Source of the DNA: Paenibacillus sp. cl123
GTDB lineage: Bacteria; Bacillota; Bacilli; Paenibacillales; NBRC-103111
Direction: 5' to 3'
Assembly (NCBI RefSeq): GCF_900101595.1
Contig: NZ_FMYY01000027.1
Location: 1 to 64,000, forward strand
Length of the DNA: 64,000 nucleotides
In this document: positions 53,770 to 62,474 of the stretch, piece by piece
How the letters are laid out: the number at the start of each line of letters is the position of its first letter
Position numbering within the stretch: position 1 is the stretch's first letter
The notes under the pieces: model-generated
The model's input: the letters and a program-made list of their open reading frames with translations, nothing else
Database searches by the model: none
Told to the model about the DNA's origin: nothing
Position numbers and translations under genes: made by a program

Positions 53770-56139
53770 TCAGCTCAATTCCTTGAACTTGCCCGGTGTG
53801 ATGCCTTCGTATTTCTTAAAAACACGTATGAAGGTAGCCACTTCGTTATACCCTACCACCTTGGCGATATCCGAGATCGAGTCCTGCTTGTTGCCCATCA
53901 TAAGCTTGGCCTGCTTGATGCGGAATTTGGTGATGTAATCCAGCAGCCCTTCGCCCGTCTGCTCCTTGAACAGCTTTGAGACGTAGCTGCCCTTCAGCCC
54001 GAAGCGTTCGCCGATCGTGTTCACGTTCAAATTGGCGTCATGGTAATGGTCCTCGATATGCTTCATGACTCGGGAGATTAAGTCGCGCAGCGTCTCGGCG
54101 CGTTCCCGGGACAGATTCGACTCGACCTTGGCCGCAGCAAACGCGCAAACCTCCTTGAGCAGGGCTTGAAGCTCCTGCTGCATCTCGAGCAGCGTATCGC
54201 AGGCAATAATTTTGTCCATCCATAAAGGATTGTCGCCCAGAATCCGGCTGTCCCCGTCTCCAAGCTCGGTCATCGCCTTCACCATCGTGCCGACCAGATT
54301 GAACATCAGACATTTGGCGAGCGTCAAGGATACAAACGGCTTGTCGAAGTTCCGTTCGGTGATGTCGTGCATAAAGCCGGCGGCCTGCTCATAATCGCCC
54401 GCCTTGATCAGATTGATCAGCTGCTGCTCGACCTGCAGCGGGTAATAATACCCGAGCTGAAGCTTATCCGCCGGATCGGGCCGGATGTCGTCGTATTGAA
54501 TAATTTCCCGCTTGCCGACGACCATCTTGTATTCCATCGCGTCCATGGCTTCCTGATAAGCCTCCGACACCCCGGCCAGCGAGGCGTGCACGCCCCCGAT
54601 CGACACGGTCAGATCCATCCGGAACCGCAGCAGAAACCGCTGGGCCTCCGCCGCAATCCAGTTCAGATCCTCCTTCGGATTAACGTCCGCCCTCTCGGAG
54701 AAATTGACCAGACAAGCCATCATATCGTCCAGCTCGGTGACATAACCGGCGTGATGGCGCTGCCCGACCAGTTCCTCCACGACATTGGTGATGATGAATT
54801 GAATGAGCCGCCGCCGATCGTTCCGATCCGTCCCGGGCAGCGTCGTATCGACGCTTTCATGGTTTTCCACGGCAAATAGGATGACGCCGAACCGGTTGGA
54901 GCTTAGTTCGATGTGAAAGGACTTGAAGGCTTCTTCATACGGAATGAGCGTATCCAGCTTCCCCTTCAACAGCCGGTTCAGCATATTGGAGCGCAGCACA
55001 TGATGATGCGACTGCAGCTGCAGGGCGATTTTTTCTTTCTCGCTGCGGGTGTTGGTGATCGCCTTCCGGATAAAATTCAATTCATTCCAGTCGGTCCTCT
55101 CTTCCGGCGAACTTTTATCCGAGAGAGACTGTACCAGCTGCCGGATCGGCGAGTAGTTGCGGCGCAGGAAAAACCAGGTCAGGACGCCCGCCCCCATCAG
55201 GCTGATCAAGATGCTGATATACGTAAATTTGCGCACGTATTCCGCCTTCTGCCAGTACATATTGCTCGGAATAACCAATACGTATTTCAAATCCGATACG
55301 GCCGACTGAATATAAAAAAGCTCCGTGTCCCCGTTCCCCGACGGCATATGCATCACATGCTCCCCGTCCGGCAGCTGCTCCCGAATAAGGCTTTCATGGC
55401 CCGTCACAGGCAAATTGGACATAAGAACCTGATTGTCTGGATTAAGGATTAAAAGCTGTCCTCCGTTAAACCACGAGATGCTTTCCATCGCCTTCTGAAA
55501 CCGCTCCAGATCGGCCATGACGACGACCGTACCGGTTTGTTTGCCGTTCAGATCCCTGGGCAGATGCGTAACATAGGCGATCGAGGTTTGCGGGCTGGAC
55601 GAATCCACGCGAGGCAAGAGAAGAAAGGCATTGCCCGGCGCATGGTCGATCGTCTCGAGCCACTGCTCGTACCGCATCGCGCCCGTGTGATGGATCGTAT
55701 CGAAGGCCGTCTCTCTGTCCCTGATATTGCCGGGACGCAGCACCGCCGATTGCTGATCCCACGTCACATAAAACTCGTCGATGGTCGCGTAGGACGTTTG
55801 ATACATCCGAAGCTCTTTCGCCAGCTGATACGCCAGAAACTGGGCTTCGCTCTCCGGCTTGGTGGAATACATCAAGGATTGCAGCTTGGCATTCCAGGAA
55901 ATTTCCATGTTCAGCCGCTTCATCAAGTCAATCTGGGTGTCTATCGAATACCGGACCTGCTTCAGCAAGGAATCGTTGGCCCGCTGTATTTCACTTTTCA
56001 GCGCTTCGCTGGACTGTGAATAAATGATCATGCTCATCATCATCGGAATGACCAGCACGGCGCTGTAGGAGATCAGCCACGTAAAAATGATGCTTTTTCG
56101 CTTCTGCCAAAGAAATCTGAATCGAAACCGGAGTCTCAA
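53770..56139 (-). CDS. Membrane-bound AraC family regulator (cassette 3)
   Basis: About 789 residues. A helix near residues 15-40 (IIFTWLISYSAVLVIPMMMSMII), an extracellular sensing domain, a second helix (YISILISLMGAGVLTWFFL), a long cytoplasmic region and a C-terminal AraC HTH pair (NVNTIGERFGLKGSYVSKLFKEQTGE and ISDIAKVVGYNEVATFIRVFKKYEG). The likely start is TTG 56139, with GGGAGGAG five bases upstream and 28 nt after the start expected from the extended -10 promoter; an ATG at 56175 is inside that promoter. It lies between the permeases and the second lipoprotein of the cassette. Confidence 0.88.
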   Translation of the reverse strand: MRLRFRFRFLWQKRKSIIFTWLISYSAVLVIPMMMSMIIYSQSSEALKSEIQRANDSLLKQVRYSIDTQIDLMKRLNMEISWNAKLQSLMYSTKPESEAQFLAYQLAKELRMYQTSYATIDEFYVTWDQQSAVLRPGNIRDRETAFDTIHHTGAMRYEQWLETIDHAPGNAFLLLPRVDSSSPQTSIAYVTHLPRDLNGKQTGTVVVMADLERFQKAMESISWFNGGQLLILNPDNQVLMSNLPVTGHESLIREQLPDGEHVMHMPSGNGDTELFYIQSAVSDLKYVLVIPSNMYWQKAEYVRKFTYISILISLMGAGVLTWFFLRRNYSPIRQLVQSLSDKSSPEERTDWNELNFIRKAITNTRSEKEKIALQLQSHHHVLRSNMLNRLLKGKLDTLIPYEEAFKSFHIELSSNRFGVILFAVENHESVDTTLPGTDRNDRRRLIQFIITNVVEELVGQRHHAGYVTELDDMMACLVNFSERADVNPKEDLNWIAAEAQRFLLRFRMDLTVSIGGVHASLAGVSEAYQEAMDAMEYKMVVGKREIIQYDDIRPDPADKLQLGYYYPLQVEQQLINLIKAGDYEQAAGFMHDITERNFDKPFVSLTLAKCLMFNLVGTMVKAMTELGDGDSRILGDNPLWMDKIIACDTLLEMQQELQALLKEVCAFAAAKVESNLSRERAETLRDLISRVMKHIEDHYHDANLNVNTIGERFGLKGSYVSKLFKEQTGEGLLDYITKFRIKQAKLMMGNKQDSISDIAKVVGYNEVATFIRVFKKYEGITPGKFKELS

Positions 56140-56173
56140 GGGATCTCCTCCCAATGCATGATCGGATACCCTC

Positions 56174-56182
56174 ATTATACCA
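56174..56182 (-). promoter_or_regulatory. Extended -10 promoter of the AraC gene
   Basis: TATAAT (56174-56179) is preceded by TGG on the minus strand, an extended -10. Transcription would begin near 56167, 28 nt before the TTG start. No convincing -35 is seen. Confidence 0.55.
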
Positions 56183-56288
56183 ATGAAATTAAGGGGAGGA
56201 ATGAACAAAAAGAAAAATCGGATGGATAAAAGCTGCATTGGCGGCCAAATAAAGCCGTTTCTGCAGCTTGAGGATACGGATTCCGCCC

Positions 56289-57170
56289 TTACCCTTTGAG
56301 GGAACCGACCATAACGCCTTTGACAAAAAATCGCTGAACAAACGGATAAATGCACAGCACGGGGACCGTTGCCACGATAATCGTCGCATACTTGATCGTC
56401 TCCGCGATTTGATAGCGGTCCCCCGCATCGGTGCCGGCCGACATGCTGTCCGTCGAATTGGAGATCAGAATCTCGCGCAGCACGAGCTGCAAGGGAAACA
56501 GCTCCCGGCTTTTGATAAAGACGGACGCATAGAACCAGCCGTTCCACTTATCGACCGCGTAATACAAGATCATGACGGCGATGACGGGCATGGACAGCGG
56601 TACGATGATGCGGAACAGGATCGTGAAATGATTCGCGCCGTCGATCTTGGCCGATTCCTCCAGACTGTCGGGAATGCCCATAAACGCTGTCCGCATAATG
56701 ATCAGGTTAAAGGTGCTGACTGCAAACGGAATGACCGTCGACCAGAGCGAGTCCAGCAAGCCTACGTTTTTCACGATCAGATACAGCGGGATGAGTCCGC
56801 CATGGAAAAACATCGTAAATACGATGACCAGCATGAACCATTTGTTCCACAGCACATTTTTCCTGGAGAGCACATAAGCGCCAAGCGCCGTCATGACCAG
56901 GTTCACGCATACGCCGGCGATCAGAATAAACAGCGTGTTGCGGTAGCCCGTCAGAATGCCCGGATTGCTCATCACGCTCCGGTAGGCTTCCAGGCTGAAG
57001 CCCATCGGCTTGTATAAAATCCCTTTATAAGCCACCAGCTGGCCGGCGTCGCTGAAGGAGGCCAGCACGACGTACAGCAGCGGGTACAACGTCACGGCCA
57101 CGAGTGCCAGCAGAACCGTGTAGATGCCGAGATCGAACAGCTTTTCCAGGATGCCCGTTTTTTGTTTCAT
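56289..57170 (-). CDS. Saccharide ABC transporter permease (YtcP type, cassette 3)
   Basis: A 293-residue permease with six helices. The FTMFFHGGLIPLYLIVKNVG loop, the LEESAKIDGANHFTILFRIIVPLS EAA-like motif and the FVQRFFVKGVMVGSLKG end are family marks. The ATG at 57170 has AGGTGA five bases upstream. It lies ten bases after the LplB-type partner gene. Confidence 0.92.
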   Translation of the reverse strand: MKQKTGILEKLFDLGIYTVLLALVAVTLYPLLYVVLASFSDAGQLVAYKGILYKPMGFSLEAYRSVMSNPGILTGYRNTLFILIAGVCVNLVMTALGAYVLSRKNVLWNKWFMLVIVFTMFFHGGLIPLYLIVKNVGLLDSLWSTVIPFAVSTFNLIIMRTAFMGIPDSLEESAKIDGANHFTILFRIIVPLSMPVIAVMILYYAVDKWNGWFYASVFIKSRELFPLQLVLREILISNSTDSMSAGTDAGDRYQIAETIKYATIIVATVPVLCIYPFVQRFFVKGVMVGSLKG

Positions 57171-57180
57171 GCCTCTCACC

Positions 57181-58140
57181 TCACCATAAGCTGCTTTCGT
57201 TGACTTTCCGGCTCACATAGTTGGCCGTAATCAGGAGAATAAGATTGATGACGGAATTGAACAAGCCTACCGCGGAGCTATAGCTCCAGCCGAATTCCAG
57301 CAAGCCTTTGCGGTACACGAACGAAGAAATCACGTCCGCCGTCTCGTAAGTGATCGGGTTATAGAGCAGAATGATCTTCTCGAAGCCGACATTGAGCAGA
57401 TTGCCCATCCGCAAAATAAACATGATCGCAATCGTCGGCATGATGCCCGGCAGCGTAATGTGCACAATCTGCTTCCATCGGCTCGCCCCGTCCATCCGCG
57501 CCGCTTCATACTGCTCCTGATCGATGCTCATCAAGGCCGCGATATATATGATCGATTCCCAGCCGATCCGCTGCCAAATCTCGGACAAAATATAAATCGG
57601 CCGGAACAAATGAGGCTTTTGCAGCATCGCCTGTCCATCGTAGCCCAGCCACGTAAAGATCGTGTTGATGATGCCGTCCGCATTCGTGAAGTCGGTAATA
57701 ATGCCGCAAATGACCACGAGCGAGATAAAATAGGGCATGTACGTAATCGTCTGCGTGACCCGCTTGAAGGTTTGATTGCGCACTTCATTAATAAGCAGCG
57801 CCAGAATGATCGGCGCGGGGAATTCGAACAGCAGCGTATACAAGCTGATGACGACCGTGTTTTTCAGAATTCGCCAAAAATAATAGCTGCTGAAGAAGTC
57901 TTGAAAATGCTTAAAGCCCACCCAGTCGCTGCCGATGATCCCTTTCATCGGCGAATATTCTTTAAAGGCGATCAGCGCTCCGTACATCGGCGCATAGTGG
58001 AAAACGATATAATACACCAGCACGGGAACCATCATGATGTACAAGTATTTGTTCAGCATAAAGTCGCGCATAAATCTGCCGCTTCCCGGCCTTCCCTTGG
58101 CCGCGGTTTTCGTTCTCTCCAGCAGTCGAGCGTCCGCCAT
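57181..58140 (-). CDS. Saccharide ABC transporter permease (LplB type, cassette 3)
   Basis: A 319-residue permease: after a basic N-terminus come YLYIMMVPVLVYYIVFHYAPMYGALIAFKEYSP and the EAA loop YEAARMDGASRWKQIVHITLPGIMPTIAIM. The ATG at 58140 has GAGGTGAGG upstream; a GTG at 58152 is possible. It follows the first lipoprotein gene by about 80 bp and partners the next permease. No ATPase gene is in the cassette. Confidence 0.92.
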   Translation of the reverse strand: MADARLLERTKTAAKGRPGSGRFMRDFMLNKYLYIMMVPVLVYYIVFHYAPMYGALIAFKEYSPMKGIIGSDWVGFKHFQDFFSSYYFWRILKNTVVISLYTLLFEFPAPIILALLINEVRNQTFKRVTQTITYMPYFISLVVICGIITDFTNADGIINTIFTWLGYDGQAMLQKPHLFRPIYILSEIWQRIGWESIIYIAALMSIDQEQYEAARMDGASRWKQIVHITLPGIMPTIAIMFILRMGNLLNVGFEKIILLYNPITYETADVISSFVYRKGLLEFGWSYSSAVGLFNSVINLILLITANYVSRKVNESSLW

Positions 58141-58223
58141 CTTGTTCCTCACCTCATAACCCGGGGATGAGAGGGCAGCGCCTGCCCTCCCTTGGAGCTT
58201 CCGTTAACTTGCGGCTATGCGCT

Positions 58224-59843
58224 TTAGCGCTTGTTGTAGCGGTCGAGAGCCGCTTTCTGAATCTCAATGGCGCGGTCCAGCTTCAGCGATTTCATCTTGG
58301 CTACGTAAGATTCGAACTGGCTGACCGGCTCGCTGCCCAAAATGATCTTCAGCGTCATCTCATCTACAAGCGTGTCGATGTCGGTCATAATTTTCGCGTA
58401 TTCCGAGCTTTCCTCCGGAGTCGGCGTAATCGGCGGCAGGGCGTATTTCTTCACATCCGTCTTCTTCCAGACTTCGATCGCATCCCGCTGCGTCTGCAGG
58501 GCGAAAAACTGCTCCGCATACCGCTTATCCTGAACGAACGGACCGTTGTAGCTGCCGCGCGCATACAGGGAGATCGCTTGCGCCGGAGCCAGCTTATCCG
58601 GATTTTTCATCAGCAGATCGGTATACTTCGGATACCCGTTCTCCATCTTGTAGCTGACGCCTTCGGTCCCGAAGTTAAAGAACATATGTCCTTCCTCGCT
58701 GTAGCCGTAGTCGAGCATCTGGGCGGCGAGCGCAGGGTCGCTGGCCTTGGTGGTGATGACCACCATGCCTCCGGTATCGAACGGCGATGACTTCTGCCCG
58801 AACTTGGCAATGTCGCCCTTCTTCAGAACCGGATAAGGTGCGGCGACCAGCACAGCCTTCGGGTCTTTGGCCTCCACAAGCGGCTGCCATTTGCCTATGC
58901 CGCCTCCGGCGTTGCCGATGCTGGCTCCCGTCGCTCCCGAGGCAAAGCCTCCGTCAAGCGCCTTCGTATCGACCGTTGCGATATTTTTGTCGAGCAGCCC
59001 GTCCTTGTACCACTGGTTGAACTGGTTGAGGTAATCCTTGAAGCCGCTCTCCGCAGGGCCGAACTTGATCGCTCCGCCCTCCAGATAGAAGCCGCGGTTG
59101 ACTCCGAACGCGCCTAGGAATGCGCCGTTGTACGATTCATTGAAAAAGCGCGGCTTGCTGATGAAGGAAAACGGCGCGGCCGCTCCTTTCTTCTCCTTGA
59201 ACGCCTTAAGAGTCGTCGTCCATTCGTCAATTGTCTCCGGCACAGGCAGCCCCAGCTCATCGAGCCAATCCTTGCGGATGATCGGCCCCTGGAACACCTG
59301 CAGATACTCATCGCCCCGGATAAACGGGAACGCGTAATAGCTGCCGTTGTCGGTTTTGACCATCTTGTCGACCTCGGGATGCTCCTGCAAGTATTTCTTC
59401 AGATTCGGAGCGTGCTTGTCGATCAGGTCGTTCAGCTTGAGGATGTATCCGTCCTTGATCGCTTTCTCCGGTCCCCCCGGAAACCCGTTCAGGAAATTGA
59501 ACTCGATCATATCCGGCAGGTCCCCGGACGCCAGCATCACATTGAGCGCTTCCTTCGCCTGACCGGACGGCGGCGCTGTGAATTTGAGCGGAACGCCGGT
59601 CTTCTTCTGCCATTCCTGAAAGAAAGGCACCTCGCTATGGGAGGTTTTGACCCCGGTAATGTTGCCGGTCAGCTCGGCCCAGTACGTAAGCGTCTTATCC
59701 GTCTTAAGCGGATAAGCGACAGGCTTGCCCGGCGACGCCGCCGGCGTACCGGCTTCCGGCGTCGTGGCGGCCGGTTGAGCGGAACAAGCGATCAGGCTGC
59801 CCATCAGCATGACGGACACGGTGGAAGCTGCGATCTTTTTCAT
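58224..59843 (-). CDS. Extracellular solute-binding lipoprotein (cassette 3, copy 1)
   Basis: A 539-residue lipoprotein, lipobox LIAC near residue 20, then a Pro/Ala/Thr linker and a two-lobe binding fold (YWAELTGNITGV, EVPFFQEWQKKTGVPLKF, FNFGTEGVSYKMENGYPKYTDLL). It is the first gene of cassette 3 and closely related to the copy at 52139. GGAGGGTC precedes the ATG. No glycosidase is linked to the cassette, so the substrate cannot be inferred. Confidence 0.93.
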   Translation of the reverse strand: MKKIAASTVSVMLMGSLIACSAQPAATTPEAGTPAASPGKPVAYPLKTDKTLTYWAELTGNITGVKTSHSEVPFFQEWQKKTGVPLKFTAPPSGQAKEALNVMLASGDLPDMIEFNFLNGFPGGPEKAIKDGYILKLNDLIDKHAPNLKKYLQEHPEVDKMVKTDNGSYYAFPFIRGDEYLQVFQGPIIRKDWLDELGLPVPETIDEWTTTLKAFKEKKGAAAPFSFISKPRFFNESYNGAFLGAFGVNRGFYLEGGAIKFGPAESGFKDYLNQFNQWYKDGLLDKNIATVDTKALDGGFASGATGASIGNAGGGIGKWQPLVEAKDPKAVLVAAPYPVLKKGDIAKFGQKSSPFDTGGMVVITTKASDPALAAQMLDYGYSEEGHMFFNFGTEGVSYKMENGYPKYTDLLMKNPDKLAPAQAISLYARGSYNGPFVQDKRYAEQFFALQTQRDAIEVWKKTDVKKYALPPITPTPEESSEYAKIMTDIDTLVDEMTLKIILGSEPVSQFESYVAKMKSLKLDRAIEIQKAALDRYNKR

Positions 59844-60150
59844 GTTCAGTGACCCTCCATATCAGTGGATTATCTTGTTCAGGCGTTAGCTGCCTCTTCC
59901 CTAAGACTACGGGAGCGCCATGGGCCTTCGATATGGGCAAAATCGCAAACAAGATTGCGATTTCGCTGCCGAGCACTGACGATTTCGATAATCGGATGGA
60001 CGATTTAACGCGGCTTAGCATATGTTTCAGGTTAAGTTGCTTAACCCATCGATTCATTTGTTTTGTTGGGCACTCCCTACTTCTCCGGGTGAATACGGTC
60101 GGCAGCACGGAATGTGAAGAGCGCTCCCTTGTAACCGGACCGGACGTATT
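59844..60150. other. Upstream region of cassette 3
   Basis: About 300 bp without a gene, holding the control region of the cassette. A 9-bp inverted repeat, AAATCGCAA/TTGCGATTT (59940-59963, 6-bp loop), lies about 100 bp upstream of the lipoprotein start, and CGATTT-like blocks recur nearby. It may be the operator for the AraC-type regulator. I could not fix a -35/-10 pair. Confidence 0.4.
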
Positions 60151-60334
60151 TGTATGGTTTTTCGTATAAATTTGATCCGTTTGACCGCCCGAAATTTGTA
60201 TTTATACGATTTTCCATACAACCCCCCTATTTGGGGCCGCCAGTAAGGCATATTTGTACGGTTTTCCGTATAAGTACTGCACGTTGATCGCCGGCCGGGC
60301 GCATTTTATACGAATTTTCGATTACAGTTTGAAG
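60151..60334 (+). repeat. 52-bp repeat array B (four units)
   Basis: Units begin at 60151 (TGTATG), 60203, 60255 and 60307 (TATACG/TGTACG), a strict 52-bp period. The consensus start is TATACGATTTTCCGTATAA, then a variable stretch and TTTGACCGCC. The last unit is short and reads AATTTTCGATTACAG, like the last unit of array A. It lies between cassette 3 and the group II intron. Confidence 0.78.
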
Positions 60335-60452
60335 TGGCCCATCCTGCTCTCAAAATGAGGCCATATAGGCTAGCGAAGCGCCAGCTTCCTCGTTCATGCC
60401 ACGCATCGCTCCCTGCACAATTTGTTTAATCCTATTGATCATTTATGCCCTA
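60335..60452. other. Spacer between repeat array B and the intron
   Basis: About 118 bp with no supported gene or hairpin. It is the 3' exon side of the intron insertion. Confidence 0.4.
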
Positions 60453-60517
60453 GTAGAGTAGAGAACTGAAATTTCATCGGAGGGCGCAGGCCCTCCTTTT
60501 AATTTTCCAGCTCCCCC

Positions 60518-60555
60518 TGCATCAAACCGGACGTGAGGTTTTCCCTCATCCGGCT
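60518..60555 (-). ncRNA. Group II intron domain V
   Basis: On the minus strand the stem AGCCGGA...TCCGGTTT with the inner GAGG-GAAA-CCTC tetraloop matches the conserved catalytic domain V. It lies about 40 bp downstream of the maturase stop. Domain VI follows with the pairing AGCTGGAAAATT/AAATTTCAGTT. Confidence 0.85.
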
Positions 60556-60594
60556 TTCCGATGTTCTTCTTCCTTCAGCGTTGCGGTACTTTCT

Positions 60595-61899
60595 CTAGCT
60601 GGCGAGTTTCTTTAGTCCTGCAAACTGTGCCGCCATGGCGGCTTGCTTGGACTTGCTGTGTTTCTTACGACGGTTGCGCTTCTTGTTCCAGAACAGCGTG
60701 AGGCGCTTTCGGATGTACCAGTCGATTTTGTTCAGGAACGGGTCGGCAAAGGAATCAAGCCCATAGTAGTTCTTCCACCCCTGTATCTTGGGGTTCAGTT
60801 CCGCCACCATCTGCTTCATTGTCCAGTACAGGCGGTTTCTCGGCTCGGTCGCTTCCTTCACCTTCTGTCTCATGCTCTTCATCGCCTTCTTGGACGGGTA
60901 ACTGCGGAGGATTGAGACTGTTTTGTTCCCCTTCAGCTTCTTCGGTATCTTCCGGTGATGCATCCCCAGAAAATCGAATCCTTGTTTGTCGTCCCACAGG
61001 TTGATGAGCTTCGACTTTTCCCTGTTCATCTCGACTTCCAGCTTTCCGAATACCGCCTTGAGCACGTCAATCGCTCTTAGCGCCTGTTCCTTGGTTCTGC
61101 ACAAGATCACAAGATCATCGGCGTATCTCACCATCGTTCCCGTCTCAGCGAACTTCTTCTCCCAGATGGTATCCAGGTAGTTCAGATACAGATTCGAAAG
61201 TAACGGTGAGATGACGCCGCCCTGCGGACTTCCCAAGTCGGTTTCGTGAAACTGATCATCTTTCACGAAACCTGCTTTCAGCCACTGCCGGATCAGCTTC
61301 AGCACCCTTCGGTCACTGATCCGCTGCTCCACCAGCTGCATCAGTTTGTCATGGGCAATGTTGTCAAAGTAGCCGCGAATGTCGATGTCCACCACCCAGT
61401 TGACGCCTTTCTTCACCGCTCGGCGGATATGCCGGATCGCCCCGTGCTGACTGCGCTTGGGTCTGAATCCGTACGAGCAGTCTTTGAAGTCGGCTTCGAG
61501 GATGGGCTCCACCACGATTTTCGTCGCCATTTGCACGACTCTGTCCCGGATCGCAGGAATGCCCAGCGGCCGCATCTTGCCGTCCGCCTTCGGAATTTCC
61601 TTGCGTCTTGCCGGTAGTGGGCGATATTCTCCGTTCCTGAGCGTCGTCTGGATTTCGTCCACAAATCGTTCTTCGCCGATGACTTTCACGATGTGGTCCA
61701 TGGTCATTCCATCCACCCCACCGCTTCCGCCGTTTCCTTTGACTCTCTTCCATGCTTCCCATAGGATGTCGCTGCGGTAAACCTTGTCGTATAACGCATG
61801 AAACCGCCGCCTCGGATTTTCCTTGGCTGCAAGGCTTAGTGCTTGTTGGAGTTGTCGAGCTTTTCCTTTGGCGTCGTTAGCAGGTTGAACTGCATTCAC
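60595..61899 (-). CDS. Group II intron reverse transcriptase/maturase (LtrA type)
   Basis: A 434-residue protein that helps the intron RNA fold and copies it at the target. Reverse transcriptase motifs are complete: PLGIPAIRDRVVQMA, YGFRPKRSQHGAI, VVDIDIRGYFDNIAHD (about 169-184), GSPQGGVISPLLSNLYL, YADDLVIL (259-266). A maturase (GIIM) domain follows (WTMKQMVAELNPKIQGWKNYY). There is no HNH endonuclease domain, and the C-terminus is basic (KKRNRRKKHSKSK), as in class C introns. The start is GTG (61899) after GGAGGAGG. It looks intact. Confidence 0.93.
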   Translation of the reverse strand: MNAVQPANDAKGKARQLQQALSLAAKENPRRRFHALYDKVYRSDILWEAWKRVKGNGGSGGVDGMTMDHIVKVIGEERFVDEIQTTLRNGEYRPLPARRKEIPKADGKMRPLGIPAIRDRVVQMATKIVVEPILEADFKDCSYGFRPKRSQHGAIRHIRRAVKKGVNWVVDIDIRGYFDNIAHDKLMQLVEQRISDRRVLKLIRQWLKAGFVKDDQFHETDLGSPQGGVISPLLSNLYLNYLDTIWEKKFAETGTMVRYADDLVILCRTKEQALRAIDVLKAVFGKLEVEMNREKSKLINLWDDKQGFDFLGMHHRKIPKKLKGNKTVSILRSYPSKKAMKSMRQKVKEATEPRNRLYWTMKQMVAELNPKIQGWKNYYGLDSFADPFLNKIDWYIRKRLTLFWNKKRNRRKKHSKSKQAAMAAQFAGLKKLAS

Positions 61900-62421
61900 T
61901 GACTCTTACCTCCTCCAAGTACATGAACAAAGCAGGGGCCCTTCCCTCCATGAGGTTTTGTTGTCCTCACTTCATCGGTACTATGACCCCCTCCGACTCC
62001 CTTCCCGCAGCTCGCCACTTCACCTTTGGGCTTATAGGTCTGCTCCTTACGAAAAAAAAACATCGTGCGGGGGAGGGTCTCCCTAGTTCCAGACACAACT
62101 TTCTCGACATGCCGTTCCCCTTACACCGGAGAGTTCTTCCGCGCTGCGCTTCCAAGGACTTCACGCGTTCCATGGCCTTCGCCCATATTCGCAGGGCTCG
62201 GCACTCTCTTGTCCCTTTCGGGTCTTTTTTGACGATGCGGCAGGATTCACTTCATGTTACGGCCTGTCGATTTGCTCGCACTCCGCAGAGTTACTTTGTC
62301 ACGGGGCTTCAACCTTAGGATCTCTCCACCAGTTGCCCGTCAGCTACGAGGCGACTTGGCTCTTACCTCGGCCGGACTTGCACCGGCTAGTTGTGCCTAG
62401 CTTGGCTAGGCGCGCCAAAAT

Positions 62422-62460
62422 AAAAAAACAGATTTCCAGGATCATCTCCTTGAAATCTGT
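62422..62460 (-). terminator. Terminator of the oxidoreductase gene and intron target
   Basis: A 9-bp stem ACAGATTTC/GAAATCTGT (62428-62436 with 62452-62460), extended inside by AGGA/TCCT, is followed by seven T residues and ATTTTG on the minus strand. The intron starts immediately after this run. Confidence 0.88.
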
Positions 62461-62474
62461 CCTTCTCGTACCGC

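Larger units (their letters stand above)
60453..62415 (-). mobile_element. Group II intron (class C-like)
   Basis: A retroelement of about 1.96 kb on the minus strand. The 3' part has a clear domain V (AGCCGGATGAGGGAAAACCTC...CACGTCCGGTTT, about 60518-60555) and a domain VI ending near CTACTCTAC (about 60453-60461). The 5' end is placed at GCGCGCC (62415), where GTGYG is the usual consensus, so that boundary is tentative. It carries one ORF, a maturase without an endonuclease domain. It sits immediately behind an intrinsic terminator, the typical target of group IIC introns. Confidence 0.75.

Noticed and set aside
61923-62318. Plus-strand frame in the 5' part of the intron
   Set aside because: The region is intron RNA domains I-IV on the minus strand and no protein family is seen.
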